Shown piece by piece: positions 1-12,530 of a stretch of DNA of 64,000 bases (the first letter of the stretch is position 1; each line of letters starts with the position of its first letter). Position numbers and translations under genes: made by a program. The DNA comes from Ilex aquifolium (taxonomy: Eukaryota > Streptophyta > Magnoliopsida > Aquifoliales > Aquifoliaceae): contig OX637405.1 of the NCBI GenBank assembly GCA_951799425.1, positions 23,821,371 through 23,885,370 of the forward strand. Reading direction: 5' to 3'. The notes under the pieces are model-generated. The model was not told where the DNA came from, searched no databases, and worked only from the letters and a program-made list of their open reading frames with translations.

Positions 1-395
1 TTATATATTTTTGAAAAAATAAATCAAAAATTAAAAATTTTATTAGCAACCACAAATAAATGGCTGCAAAAAAAAAATTATTTTTTAGCACGGAATTAAT
101 ATTTTCGCTGAATAACACCTCTCTTAAGTCAGTCATCAAATGAGAAATTATTTGATTTGCGATGACTAAATTCGTCGCCAAAAAATAAACTCCTATTGGC
201 GTCAAAAATGGCCAATGGTGGGAATTTTTTTGCACCCACATTCGGTGACAAGTATAAATAATTGTCGTAAAAATTTTGTTTTATTACTTTCTGACGACGA
301 AATATAATATTTGTAATATATAATGTCTTTTTTTGGCAACAATTTTGCTTAGTCATTGCAAAAAATGGTCGAGGTAAAACGTTTTTCTTGTAGTG
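1..395. mobile_element. CACTA (EnSpm-like) transposon terminus, truncated by window edge
   Basis: The segment ends at 382-395 with TTTTTCTTGTAGTG, the inverted form of the CACTACAAGAAAA terminus typical of plant CACTA elements. Upstream are short subterminal motifs of the CGTCGCCAAAA / GTCGTAAAAA kind in both orientations, as expected of a CACTA subterminal region. No transposase is visible; the rest of the element lies beyond position 1. The family is assigned from the terminus only. Confidence 0.6.
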
Positions 396-2028
396 TGAGT
401 TTAATATTCAGTACCTTGATATGACTGTTTCATATGTGTTGTTTGATATTTTGTTTAATGAAGTGTTCTAGGATCGGGGTTAGGGCATGGATGATTTCTG
501 TAGATGTTTGTGGAGGCTGTACAATGATTTTATGGCTGAATAGAGTGCATAGTCTCGTTAATTGATTATATAATGAGAGAGGGAATGTAAAGTGGGATAG
601 AGAGAGAGTGTGTGGAAGTGGTGAATCTGTGGCCTACCTTCTTCTTCTTCCTCTTCAGTATGTCCACCACCGCACACTGAATAAAGGCTAAAATGCACCA
701 AGCTTTTAACATAGCGGCGACGGTGCAGTGAGGGGAAGAAATTGCTGTGGAAAAAGGGCGGAGTGAGGGAGAGGAGAGTGTAGGAGCTGGCAAAGAAGAA
801 GGGTAGGGTACCTTTGTCTTTGTATGAAGATTCAATGGCATATTTGACTTTTTGTATTTACATTTTATTTTAACTTAATGCTAACTTAAAAATTAGACCG
901 GTGTTTTATTTTTTGCTAATTTAGATTCATCATTTGGAACTTCTTTCTATTTTCTCCACACCCCTCATCCACCCTAGCGACGTTCAAAATTACTTATTAC
1001 TTTGTTCAATTTAATTTTTTTTATAAAAAAAATAGAAATAGTGGAAGTGCTCAATTGATGTTTTAGGAAAAATTAAGTTTAGAGTAGTTAGAAAAATGGT
1101 GAGGACATTACACACTCGAGTTTCTGTTGATTATATTAATCAAAAGGTCAAAGGGGCGGTGATGGGGGTGGTTAACTGTGATGATGGTAATGGTGGATTT
1201 GGGGCAAATCTGATTGATAAATGGAATTTACATTAATATGTTGTATAATAAACAAAAATTTTTAGTATTTAACTTATTAATTTGATAGATTATGAAATAT
1301 AAAATAGAGAAATGATAAATGAGAGATGGAATAAATTCTGGGGTAAGAAGAATAAATATTTGAATTTTTAAACTTAGTTTTGAAGGGTATTTTTGGTATT
1401 ATAAAAATTATTATTGATGACATCAGCTTTAACCGTGAACCATTTTAACGTCCGCTAGTTAGAGGGGGTGTAGTTGTTATACGTTTTAAATGTTGAGGGA
1501 GTATATAGTTAATCTATTTATTTGATGCAATTTGTGTACAAGCGAGAGCTTAAACTATGAGTTTTGTAATAAAATCGGTGTTTTGCGTATGTATTGTGAA
1601 TAGCTTCCGCCAAAATTTGGAAGAGATCCTTTGTAACTCTTAGACGTAGTTATACATGAATGAATAATGGTTTGTGTAGATAGATCTAAAATATTGGACG
1701 TTGATCAAAATAGAAGGATTGTAGTTTTAGGAAAACATATGTAGTATTTATTGATTCATGTCTTTTGACAATTTTACTATTGTATTTCACTTCTAAGACA
1801 GTGAAATTGAGACTAAATTTGTTGCCTGGGAAAATGAAATGTCTTGGACAACATTGAACTAATAAAATTGAAATGTGAAATAAGATTTATTTCACTATCC
1901 GATTTTAGTAAGGACAATTTTGTCTTTTGGTATGATGATGTCTACTAAAAAACTTTGTTTGGGAACAAGTCTATTTTGATCTCCATGGTCCAAAATACAT
2001 TCAGTAGTTATATTTAGTTAAAACAAAT

Positions 2029-2030
<2 letters not shown>
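396..2030. other. Intergenic, no clear gene
   Basis: AT-rich sequence with no convincing long coding region. It contains one short exon-like stretch (638-712, minus, listed separately) and around 1380-1500 a GGGGGTGTAG-type motif resembling plant repeat relics. Otherwise I see nothing. Confidence 0.5.
638..712 (-). other. Candidate 5' coding exon of an unrecognised gene
   Basis: On the minus strand an ATG (710-712) in the context GCCGCT-ATG follows a CT-rich, UTR-like stretch. It opens 25 codons of a short hydrophobic segment (AWCILAFIQCAVVDIL) followed by a lysine-rich tail, then reaches a GTAGGCC splice-donor-like site at 637. This looks like the first exon of a small membrane protein. No following exon is evident between here and the CACTA end at 395, so the gene may be broken by that element or the similarity may be fortuitous. 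Not recognised. Confidence 0.25.

Positions 2031-2070
<40 letters not shown>
2031..2070. repeat. (TC)n microsatellite
   Basis: About 40 bp of near-perfect TC dinucleotide immediately before the 5' end of the first Helitron-like unit. Confidence 0.9.
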
Positions 2071-2073
<3 letters not shown>

Positions 2074-2074
<1 letters not shown>

Positions 2075-5000
2075 CTACCTATCTATAATAAGGTACCTAA
2101 CAATTCAAATTCTTTGTTTGCCTTTAGTTTTTCACGGATGGGATTGTTTTAAAATTATTGATCCAACAATCTTAATTACTTCATAAATTTATTTTTCCAC
2201 TCAAGAATTTGACTAAGAGTTTCATTTCATGTCTAACTCTAGACTCTCATCTCTCACACATCTCTATCTCTCAAGCTCTCTCATATACGTATCCTTCTCT
2301 CTCTTTCTCACTCTCACTCTCATAAAAAAAATTGGGTGTAACTGTTCCACCACGTCAGCATTGCTACGTGGTATAACCGTCCAATAATAAGTATACAAGT
2401 CGGCAAGTGAGCCCTACTGAAATTCATTACCGCCCGGTCATGTAATAGATAACCACCTTCATGATAGGAAGTGACCTCATTTTATTCATTTTGTTGTTTT
2501 CTTATTGGATGGTTACACCGTGTCAGTACATATACACGCTTGTCTCTCTCTCCCTCTAAGAATTAGACTAAGAGTTTTATCTCATGTCTAACTCTAGACT
2601 CCCATCTCTCACACATCCCTATCTCTTAGGCTCCCTCATATACGTATCCTTCTTCTTTTTCTCTTTCTATCTCTCTCTCTCACACACACACACCCCCTGT
2701 CAATGCCGCAGTTCCACCCCTGCCAACACACATTGCCACTCCCATTCCCACGTAATTTTCCATCTCCTTCGCTCCATCCTTTGTCCTCTTTGCTACACAT
2801 AGAATACACTTATAGACAGCCTACTTTTTGGCTCCAAACCCCACCCACCACATCTATTTTTCTCTCTCTCTCTTTCTTTCTCTCTCTCACACACACACAC
2901 CCTACCAACACCGTAGTGCCACCGCCTCCAAAACCCACCCACCACAACATCTCACTGCCACCAAAGCCCACTATTCGCCTCCAACCATTGCCTCCACCCC
3001 TTCCTCCCTTCCCCCACATGTTCAATAAAATGTTCATTTTCACTGGATTTTATTTCAGGAGTAGAGTTCATCAAGGGCTTTTGGCACTGGGATGAACTTG
3101 ATTTTGTGCCCTCCCAAATCGCTGACACTGCTGAAGATTTGTGCTTTGATTTAGATGCCTTTTTTGCCCTAAATTTCTATAGCTTATAGAATTTACCACC
3201 ACACTCACATATAGGCCAAAATTGGCAAACAAAGTTTTCGGGCCTCCAGTGAGGTTCCAGAGATGGTTAGCAGAACGACGAAGATTCCTGAAGAATTCGA
3301 GTACTCGATCGATCCAGTACACCGGAATATTTGCTATGGAGACGAGAGAAGCGCGTCTCGCGTGCAAGTCCAGTGACGTCAAGATGTAACATAGTGGAAA
3401 GTATAAAGACGCAAGTTGCGAAGCTGGTGTATTAGTAGAGCGACCGAGTCAGTATTCAAGCTGTGGAGTTAAAGAATAGTTCCTTCACCCCTGCTTGTCG
3501 ATCCCCTATTCGTTCGACCTAAAACCCTATGCCTTATCTTATTTAGTTCGATTTGGTAGTGACTGGGAATCTCTCATATCCTGTTCCCCACTTCACTAAC
3601 ATTCAAGCATTCATTCTTGCCTCAAGTTTATTATTGCTATTGGATGTGAAATTACTATAATTTGGTGTGAATTTTTTGTTGAAACTTATTTAATTTTGAT
3701 GCGATTTATTGAAACCATGGTTGGAACAAGTTGGATAGTCCTGTATACTGTGGTTTTTGTTTTGCCTCAATGTGTTTATCATTTGCAATTTTCTAGAATG
3801 GTAGGCCATGTAGATACATATATACTTAAGATTGTTTGTTGTTATTACTATTTTTTGTTATATGGATGTGATTTTTGATTATTGTGAATGGGCCAATTCA
3901 ATTATGTACACATATTTGCTATATTGATGTTGTTGTATGGAGTTTTGTTGCTTTTATTCAAGTTTTGTTGGGATTAGCACTAACTGTTGTCACTCCACCT
4001 CCGATCTTTGCTTCTATATTTCTCTATTATTCTTTAGTGGGATTTCACATTTTTTCAATGGATTCTCTTTTTTTTTTTTATTAATTTTCGATATAAATTA
4101 TGCAAACATGACATGTTTTTGATAGTCATGTTTTTTAGAAGATCTTTTTTTCCCAAAAAATAGTAGGCCCAGATTGATTGGTGATTTTGATCGTTGTGTG
4201 TGTTTTCTCTCTCTATCTTCTGTATTTTTGTGTGTGTGTTATGTGTGTTGTGTGTGTGTGTGTGTGTTCTGTTTGTATGTGTTGCTTGTGTGGTGTGCAT
4301 GTTGTGTGAGTTTATGTGTGTGCGCGTTTGTTCTGTGTGTAAGTGACCCATTAGCAATTTGAAGAAGTGAATCATTGTTGGATTAGTCGTATGTATCCCA
4401 TAATTCTTAACTATTTTTCCCTTGCAGTGTTTTCTTTGTTGTTGCTTAATCTGGACTCATAAAATCTTTGGATTTGTCACTGGGTAAGTGCCTTTCTTTA
4501 CTCCAACCAGATCATTGAATTTTTTATTTTATTATTTGTGTTATATTATACTGTAAACCATGATGATGTTGGAATTTTTGATTTCAAAATTGAACTTTTT
4601 ATTTTATTAGTTGTTTTATGGTATGTGTTGTGTTTAATAATAATAATTATTTACTTAAGTATACAGTGGTTTTCATAATCAGCAACTTTTGCAATTGGGG
4701 TTGCTGTTTTCCTCCTTTACCAGGTAAGTAGTACTAAAATTATTCTTTTTAATTTTCATATTTGTTACAACTAACAAATTTGTTGATTGTCATGAATGAT
4801 TGGTTGAAAGAATTTCTATTACAAAAAGCTTGATTGAATTTTAATTTTACATAAGCAATGTATAAAAGAGGCAAAAAAAAAGAAGAAGAGAGAGTAGGAT
4901 AATGAGATATTACTTATTTGTCATTTTTATGTTGAATTAGAATTGCTAATTTGAGTTCATATAAGTCTTGATTTTAATCCACTTAGTGAATCAAATCGAT

Positions 5001-5893
5001 TGATTAACTTAACCTTTGATTTTGATTGCACGAATAGAGAGGATAGATTCATAAACACCTTGGCTTCTATTCTTTGGTGGTGTCATAGCTTTGAGGTGAA
5101 CTGCATTGTCATAATTCCTTTGTGTGACTATTTGGCGAGATATTAAATTTAATTATTGCCACAAGATTAGTTTAGTTAGAATTCCAAATACCAATATTGG
5201 TTGGGATTGTGAACTAATTTGTGGTGTTATGTTATTTGGGATTATCTTTTTGTTTGACTACAAAGGTTTGTTGTGCTAAGCAAGATACATGAGAGTATGG
5301 AATATAATTTTGTTTAACTTTTTGTCATTTGTTTTTTTTTTTTTTTTGTCAGACTTCTTTCATGTGTTGGATGGGATGGTTTTACGAATATGTTTTACTT
5401 TTAATTTATTAATTTTCATAGATGTAAATTGTAGATGAATGAATGATTTGTATTAAAAATGGGGATTTATTTGGGTTTGATAGGTTGAAAATATATAGAC
5501 ATGCTAAATAGGTAGTGTTCGTTGTATTGATTGTGTTGTGGGGGTCATCATAACCCAATTGGGACATGTGTACTAAACATATTGATCGGGTTGATAGCGG
5601 GTTGTGTCAACATGGATATAATTTATTTATTAAGCGTGTTACACTGGTCATGCTCTGATTATTGGAGCTATAAGCAAACTTTATTTGTATCAAGTCATTT
5701 TGACAAGATTAATTATATAGTTTGTGTTAGGGTTCAAAGATTTTTGACATGAATCTGAAAAAACACAACACGGTTTGATTGTCATTCCTATTTCAGGCAT
5801 TGCAGGTGTTTCAATTTTTCGAATGAATTTTTAGTTTTCTTAATGATTTATTTTTTTGATGATATAGTACCTTCAGACACGGACAATTACGAG
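2074..5893 (+). mobile_element. Helitron-like non-autonomous element, copy 1
   Basis: The 5' end reads TCTACCTATCTATAATAAGG and the 3' end CTTCAGACACGGACAATTACGAG-type sequence followed by T. It shares most of its first 2.5 kb with the unit at 5894: 2074-3230 matches about 5894-7070, and 3615-4545 matches about 7110-8075. Both contain an internal repeat of a roughly 100-bp block (about 2205 and 2556). The interior has CT/CA-rich, UTR-like stretches and GT-rich low-complexity tracts, plus a private block at 3235-3610. There is no Rep/helicase ORF. The 3' CTRR motif is degenerate here (CGAG), so the Helitron call rests on agreement among the three copies. Confidence 0.5.
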
Positions 5894-8800
5894 TCTATCT
5901 ATATGATAAGGGAGCTAGCAATTCAAATTTTTTGTTTGTCTTTAGCTTTTCGCTGTTGAGATTGTTTTAAGATTATTGATCCAACGATCCTAATTACTCC
6001 CTAAATTTATTTCCCCGCTCAAGAATTTGACCAAGAGTTTCATCTCATGTCTAACTCAAGACTCTCATCTCTTACACATCTCTATCTCTTAGGCTCTCTC
6101 ATATACATATCCTTTTCTCTTTCTCTCACTCTCACTCTCATGAAAAATATTGGGTGTAACCATTACGCCACATCAACATTGCCATGTGATATTACCGTCC
6201 ACTAATAAGTATACAAGTCTGCAAGTGAGCACCAGTGAAATTCATAACCACCAAGCCATTTAATACATAACCACCTTCATGATAGGAAGTGGGCATCATT
6301 TTATCCATTTTGTTATTTTCTTATCGGATGGTTACACCATGTCAGTGCGTATACACGCCTCTTTCTTTTTCTCTCTCTAAGAATTGGACTAAGTTTTATC
6401 TCATGTCTAACTCTAGACTCCCATCTCGCACACATCCCTATGTCTTAGGCTCTCTCATATACGTATCCTTCTCTCTCTCTCACACACACACACCCCTGCC
6501 AACTTCGCAATGCCTCCCCTGCCAACGCCGCATTGCCTCCCCTGCCAACGTCGCATTGCCATCGCCATTCCCACGTAATTTTCTATCTCCTTTGCTCCAT
6601 CCTTCATCCTCTTTGCTACATGTAGGACACACTCATAGACAGCCCACTATTCACCTTCAAACCCCACCCACAATGTCTGTTTCTCCCTCTCTCTCTCCCT
6701 CTCCCTCTCTCTCTCTAACACATAGACACACACAAACCCCCTGCCAACGCCGCAGTGCCACCGCCTCCAAACCCCACCCTCCACAACATCTCACTGCCAC
6801 CAAAGCCCACTATTCGCCTCCAACCATTGCCTCCACCCCTTCCTCCTTCCCCCACCTGTTCGATGAAATGTTCACTTTCGCTGGATTTTATTTTAGGAGT
6901 AGAGTTCATCAAGAGTTTTTGGCACTAGGACGATCTTGTTTTATTGCCCTCCCAAGTTGCTGGCATTACCTAAGGTTTGTGCTTTGATTTAGATGCCTTT
7001 TTGCTATGAATTTCTATAACTTATAGAATTTACCACCACACTCACACATAGGCCAAAATTGACAGACAAATTGATTGCGCACACTCATCTACACAATGTT
7101 TGTCAACTCTTTAGGTTTATTATTGCTATTGGATGTGAAATTATTGTAATTTGGTGTGAATTTTTTGTTGAAATTTATTTAATTTTATGCAATCTATTGG
7201 AACCATGGTTGGAACAAGTTGGATAGTCCTCTATACTGTGGTTTTGTTTTGCCTCAATGTGTTCATCATTTGGAATTTTCTAGAATGATAGGCCATGTAA
7301 ATACATATATACTTAAGATTGTTTGTCATTATTACTATTTTTTGTTATATGGATGTGATTTTTTGGTGATTGTGAATGGGCCAATTCAATTATGTACACA
7401 TATTTGCTATATTTATGTTTTTGTATGGAGTTTTGTTGCTTTTATTCAAGTTTTGTTGGGGATTAGCACTAACTGTTGTTTATGATTTTATACAATTCAT
7501 AAACACTCCACCTTGCTACTCCGATCTTTGTTTCTATGTTTCTCTATTATTCTTTAGTGGGAGTTCACCTTTTTTCAATGGATTCTCTCTTTTATTAATT
7601 TTCGATATAAATTACGCAAACATGACTTGTTTTTGATACATTCATGTTTTTAAAAGAATTTTTTTTAAAAAAAAGAGTATGCCCTGATTGATTGGTGATT
7701 TTGATCATTGTGTGTGTTCTCTCTCTCTCTCTCTCTCTCTTTGCATTTTCCTCTGTGTGTTATGTATGGTGTGCGTTTTGTGTGTGTGTTCTGTTTGTAT
7801 GTGTGTTGTTTGTGTGGTGTGCATTTTGTGTGAGTTTATGTGTGTGTGCGTGCGTTCTGTGTGTAAGTGACCATTAGCAATGTGAAGAAGTGAATCATTG
7901 TTGCATTAGTTGTATGTATCCCTTAATTCTTAACTATTTTTCCCTTGTAGGGTTCTTTTTGCTCTTGCTTAATCTGGACTCATAAAATCTTTGGATTTGT
8001 CATTGGGTAAGTGCCTTTCTTTACTCCAACCAGATCATTAAACTTTTTATTTTATTATTTGTGTTACATTACACTGTGTTGATTCTCGACCATGTGTTGA
8101 TTCAGAGTGGACAAGTCCCTGGCTTTGTTATCTAGAAACTCATTGTATTCATATTACTATTCCAAAATTGGAAGAATGGTCTTGAAAGCATTTTTTCACC
8201 TTATTTTCAATCAACTTATTTGACGAGTTTCTTGCATATAAGAAAATTTTGGTACGCATCTTCTCGAGGATTATGGTCGTACAACCTTCCCACTTTGTTG
8301 TTATGTGGTCAGATTAGTAATTATATATAAAGAATTATGGGTTTAATTTAGACTTTATTTTATTCAGTGTGTGTATTATGGGTTTAATTTATTCAAATCA
8401 TAATATTTGTTGGATTCTTTTGTCAATGCTGGTTTAATACTTTCATGATAATCTATTGTATGTATTTTCTGCAAAACCCGGGAAATTTTGAATTTTTTGT
8501 GAATAAGAGCAAAATGGTCATTTGCCATCCTAATGCTTATTTGAAATACTCATGCTCTAGACCTCGGGTGAGGTAACGGAGTTCGCCGTTGGATTCGTAT
8601 CGCGAAATCGAGTCACCCTCTCAAATTTCGTCGAATTCCGAGATAGTCAAATTTTTGCACGTCGTTCGAGACGACTGCGTGGCGAATTTCATTTTAAAGG
8701 TCTCCAATAATGGATTTTATAAAATTTCCCTAAAATTAAGTTAAACTTCAAATAAAATTAATTTGAACCTAATCCGAGGTATAATGGATCGTTTCGGGGC

Positions 8801-9059
8801 GAAAAACGGACTCGAAAGTCGAAAATATGCGGTGCGATGTGGACCGCACATTTGGGATTATAAATAACCACTTAAATCAGATTTTTTTGGAGAAATATCT
8901 CCATTGTTCATCACTTGGCCGGCCATAGAGGAGAGAAAGAGAGAAAAGAGGAAAAAGCTTTGATCTTCAAGCTTCTCCCTCGGATCTTCGAAGTTCCGTC
9001 GCTCGGATCAACTCGAACCAAAAGTTAAAGTCGATCACCGCGACGAGGGCTACGTCTAC

Positions 9060-11882
9060 TGTAACGCCCCAAAACACACCCTGGACGGCATTACATTCTA
9101 AGACCATTCACAACATGAGAGCACTAATATAATTCCATCAATAAGAAAAAAATTTCATTCATCATCCATAAAATTTACAATATCATCCCAAAAGAATAAG
9201 CCAAGCTATGACATTTACATCTCAAAGGATCAAACTTAACTTAGCAGCGGAATAACAAAAGAAAACTAAACTTCACATGATTTCAAAATAAATTCTCAAG
9301 TCTATTACAAAGGAAGCTATGTCTCTATATGTCCACCTCGGGATCTAGATTTCCCTCGAATGGGCCCTCCCAATACCCCTGCTCGTCAACTCCGAGGTTC
9401 TCCTCTAGCACCGTATCTGAAAAATGTTAGCGGTAGGGGGTGAGCACTAAGCTCCGTAGCAACATTCCTCCCAAACTCGAACAAGGTTTATAAAAACATA
9501 TAAAATGGCCGGTCTCAATTTCACAAATAGCATACATAATCTTTGAAGTAAAACATGGACATTTTAAAATGGATTTCAAGTTTAAGTAGCGACAGTAATT
9601 TAAATGAACAGTAAAAGAAACCAAGATCCAATACATATCCATTTTCTGAAATATAAACTATTTTCCCACAAGACCTTGTGGAATCCCATACTCCCACAAG
9701 TTCTTGTAGGAAACCATTTTCCACAATAATACCATAATCCATAACTTGAATATTCCACAACCATATGTATGTGTATCTCAAACATGATGTAAGGCAAACC
9801 CCATGAATCGACACATTGAGTAATATCTAACCCACACACACCCACACAAATCTTATCAAAGATATCCATCCTTTAGGAAGGGCGTATGCCATACCACTGG
9901 CAGTGACGTATCCAACCCAGGCATTAGTATACTAACCCTCTTACACGGCACCCGTGAGCAATAGCGGTTTAGTCTTACCAAAGCACTAACCCCACTACGA
10001 GTGGTAGGAGAAATGCCAACCCCCACGGAGCAAGCAACACGTCTACCCACTCTACGATATCTCGTCAAAGGCCACCCATGGTCATCCCACACTCATAAGA
10101 GATATAATATCAAACCCAATTGCACAATTTACAAGAATATCTTAAAAATCCCCAATTTTTCCATCGCACTTCACATGTAACATTTCAATAAAACAATTTA
10201 AGAAAAACACATGAGATCATCTAAATATCATTTTATTACTCAACACAAAACACTAAATTTCTTTTTAAAACAAGACTAAAGAATATCCAAGGAGAATCCA
10301 CACTTCATGAAGAAATAGAGTTTTGAAGTGAGGACATGTGAATGTTGGGTTAGGATATCAAGGGCCAATGGATATAAAACTTGAAATCAAGAACAATTAA
10401 ACACAAGGTCTTGAAATTAAGAATAAAAGAATAACAAGGTTGGACATCAAGGACAAAAGAACAATCAAGCCTTGACATCCATAGCAACAAATATCAAGCT
10501 TGGGAATCCAAAAGTGAAGGAACAATCAAGTTTTGTCATTTATAACAACAAACATTAAGATTAGACCTCATGAACAAGGGGGAAATCAAGAGGAACCCAA
10601 TTTCCTTGCAATTAGAGTTTCGAAGGCACACCAAGAGATTTAGCGATTACCCAAGCACAACATAGTTTAGAACATGTAATATTTAAGGTTAGGAATCAAG
10701 AGAAAAGGAGAAATCAAAAGAAAACACAATCTCCTTGAAAATTTGGGGTTTCAAAGGCATACAAGGGATTTATGGCTATCAAGCCCTAATTTCGTTCATG
10801 ATATGGTAAGGGATTACAAGAGCAACAAGAAATAGAGATTCCATAACATACATATAAGATTTGGAAGTAAAACATACATAAATATAAACCCTAACCTCAA
10901 TGTAAGAGAAAAGGAGAAAACCCCTACCTCAACCAAGTATCTCTAGCAACCCAAGCTTTAAAGACTCCCTTTTCCCCTTTTTCTTGCTCCCTTGCTACTT
11001 CCTCTTTTGGTTCTAAGAGGTTTGAGTGAGGGTGAAGTGAAATTATAGAAGAGGGAATGGATGGAGAAGTGAAATCTTGAGAACTAGGGCTTTGATCTTG
11101 TAAATCTCTCCCAATTTTTGTGTTTTTCACTCCCTCTTTTGCTCTCTAAGGGTGCCTAGGGTTTGGATGGGTGAAATGAGGCTAAAAAAGTTGACATTAA
11201 GTATTTATAGTGGAGCTAGGACCGACTGTTCGCGAGTTGAAAATTTCGGATTTTTACAGCGACTACCGGTAGCTGATTTTGACTACCGGTAGCTCGGGTA
11301 CACTGGCCACTCGACTACCTGTTGACTACCGGTAGCTCGGACACACTGGACCATTGACTACCGGTAGCTGATAGTGACTACCGGTAGTCACTACCCAGAT
11401 TTTTCTACTTCCACTTCCAGTGCATTTTTGACCCATTTAGAGGTCGAATTGGAAAATTTTCATGAGATACACTTTTATAGCCCTAGATGTCTACTATCTA
11501 CTGTCAAAATTTCAGATCAATTGGATATAAGAATAAAAAGTTATGACCAAAATACTAGAAGGTGTCCCAACTCCTTTTTACCCAAATTTTCTCTAAGTGT
11601 GTTTTCACTCCGGAATACTTCCTAGCTTCCAATACACCCCATATTACCTCTCCCAATGTTTTTCGACCTTCCGGATTCAATGGAGAACTTATTTTGACCT
11701 AAAAATATTTAGAAACTTCCATAATCCCTCTTCTCAAGTTTACACACCTTCGAAACTCAAACTTCTCAATCCATTTGTCTCCCTAATATTTATTCCTACT
11801 ATTACTACACATATCCCCATTTTACTACAATTGTTTACTATATATCTATATACATATATAAAATAAAATACGGGGTGTTACA
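9060..11882 (-). mobile_element. Second solo LTR (chromovirus-like) nested in the first
   Basis: It runs from TGTAACGCCCC to CGGGGTGTTACA (2823 bp), with the 5-bp direct repeat TCTAC at 9055-9059 and 11883-11887. The host LTR reads continuously across when the insert is removed. The minus orientation is inferred because such LTRs usually begin TGTAACACCCC. It contains no gag-pol. ORFs inside (for example 9427-10092 and 10924-11130, minus) have no recognisable domain. A palindrome cluster at 11263-11387 is described separately. Confidence 0.8.
11263..11387. promoter_or_regulatory. Cluster of five CTACCGGTAG palindromes in an LTR
   Basis: The 10-bp palindrome CTACCGGTAG starts at 11263, 11283, 11326, 11358 and 11378, most copies extended to GACTACCGGTAGCT. 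Two pairs are exactly 20 bp apart. The cluster lies inside the nested solo LTR about 500-620 bp from its end, in what would be U3 if the LTR is in minus orientation. A regulatory role is inference. Confidence 0.55.
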
Positions 11883-12039
11883 TCTACGTACCAAGAAAAG
11901 TGAATTTCACAGAAGATCCAAGAGGGGACTTGGAAGAAATCAAAAGTTTTTGGGCCTTGGTTGGTGTTCTAGGAAGTTCTACTACTTCCTACACACTACA
12001 AGAGGTAGGGTTCTTCCTACTTTGGTTTTATTCCTATCT

Positions 12040-12530
12040 TAAGGGGCTGAATTTGGGCTGTTAAGGGGCTGATTTTTGGCTGTTTTAGGGGACTGTTTAG
12101 TGCCTAAATTGTGGGCTGTTTAGTGTCTAAATTGTGGGCTATTTTTGGGCTGAAATTGTGACTGTTTTTGGACTGAAATTGTAAATGATTTTGGACTGAA
12201 AAGTGGACTGTTTTCGAACCGAAAAGTGGACTGTTTTTCCGGACTGTTTTGAGGCCACTTTTCGGACTGTTTTTAGGCCACGTTCCGGACTGTTTTTAGG
12301 CTATTTTCCGGACTGTTTTTAGGACACATTCCAGACTGTTTTTAGGCCACGTTCCAGACTGTTTTTAGGCTATTTTCCGGACTGTTTTTAGGACACATTC
12401 CGGACTGTTTTGAGGCCACTTTCCAAACTGTTTTGAGGCCACTTTGTGGGCTGTTTTTAGGCCACGTTCCGGACTATTTTGAGGCCTATGTAGGGGCTGT
12501 TTTTGTGCTCCGACTAGGGGCTATTTTGTG
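12040..12530 (+). repeat. Degenerate short tandem repeat inside the outer solo LTR
   Basis: Many imperfect copies of units such as GGACTGTTTTTAGGCCACGT, period about 20-30 bp, fill this stretch just downstream of the nested insertion. Confidence 0.8.

Noticed and set aside
2584..3095. Ser/His/Pro-rich ORFs in the Helitron-like units (also 6289-6987)
   Set aside because: CT/CA microsatellite translations; no conservation of frame between the two duplicated copies.
11260..11390. CRISPR-like array from the regular CTACCGGTAG repeats
   Set aside because: Eukaryotic LTR context, repeats of only 10-14 bp, irregular spacers and no cas genes.
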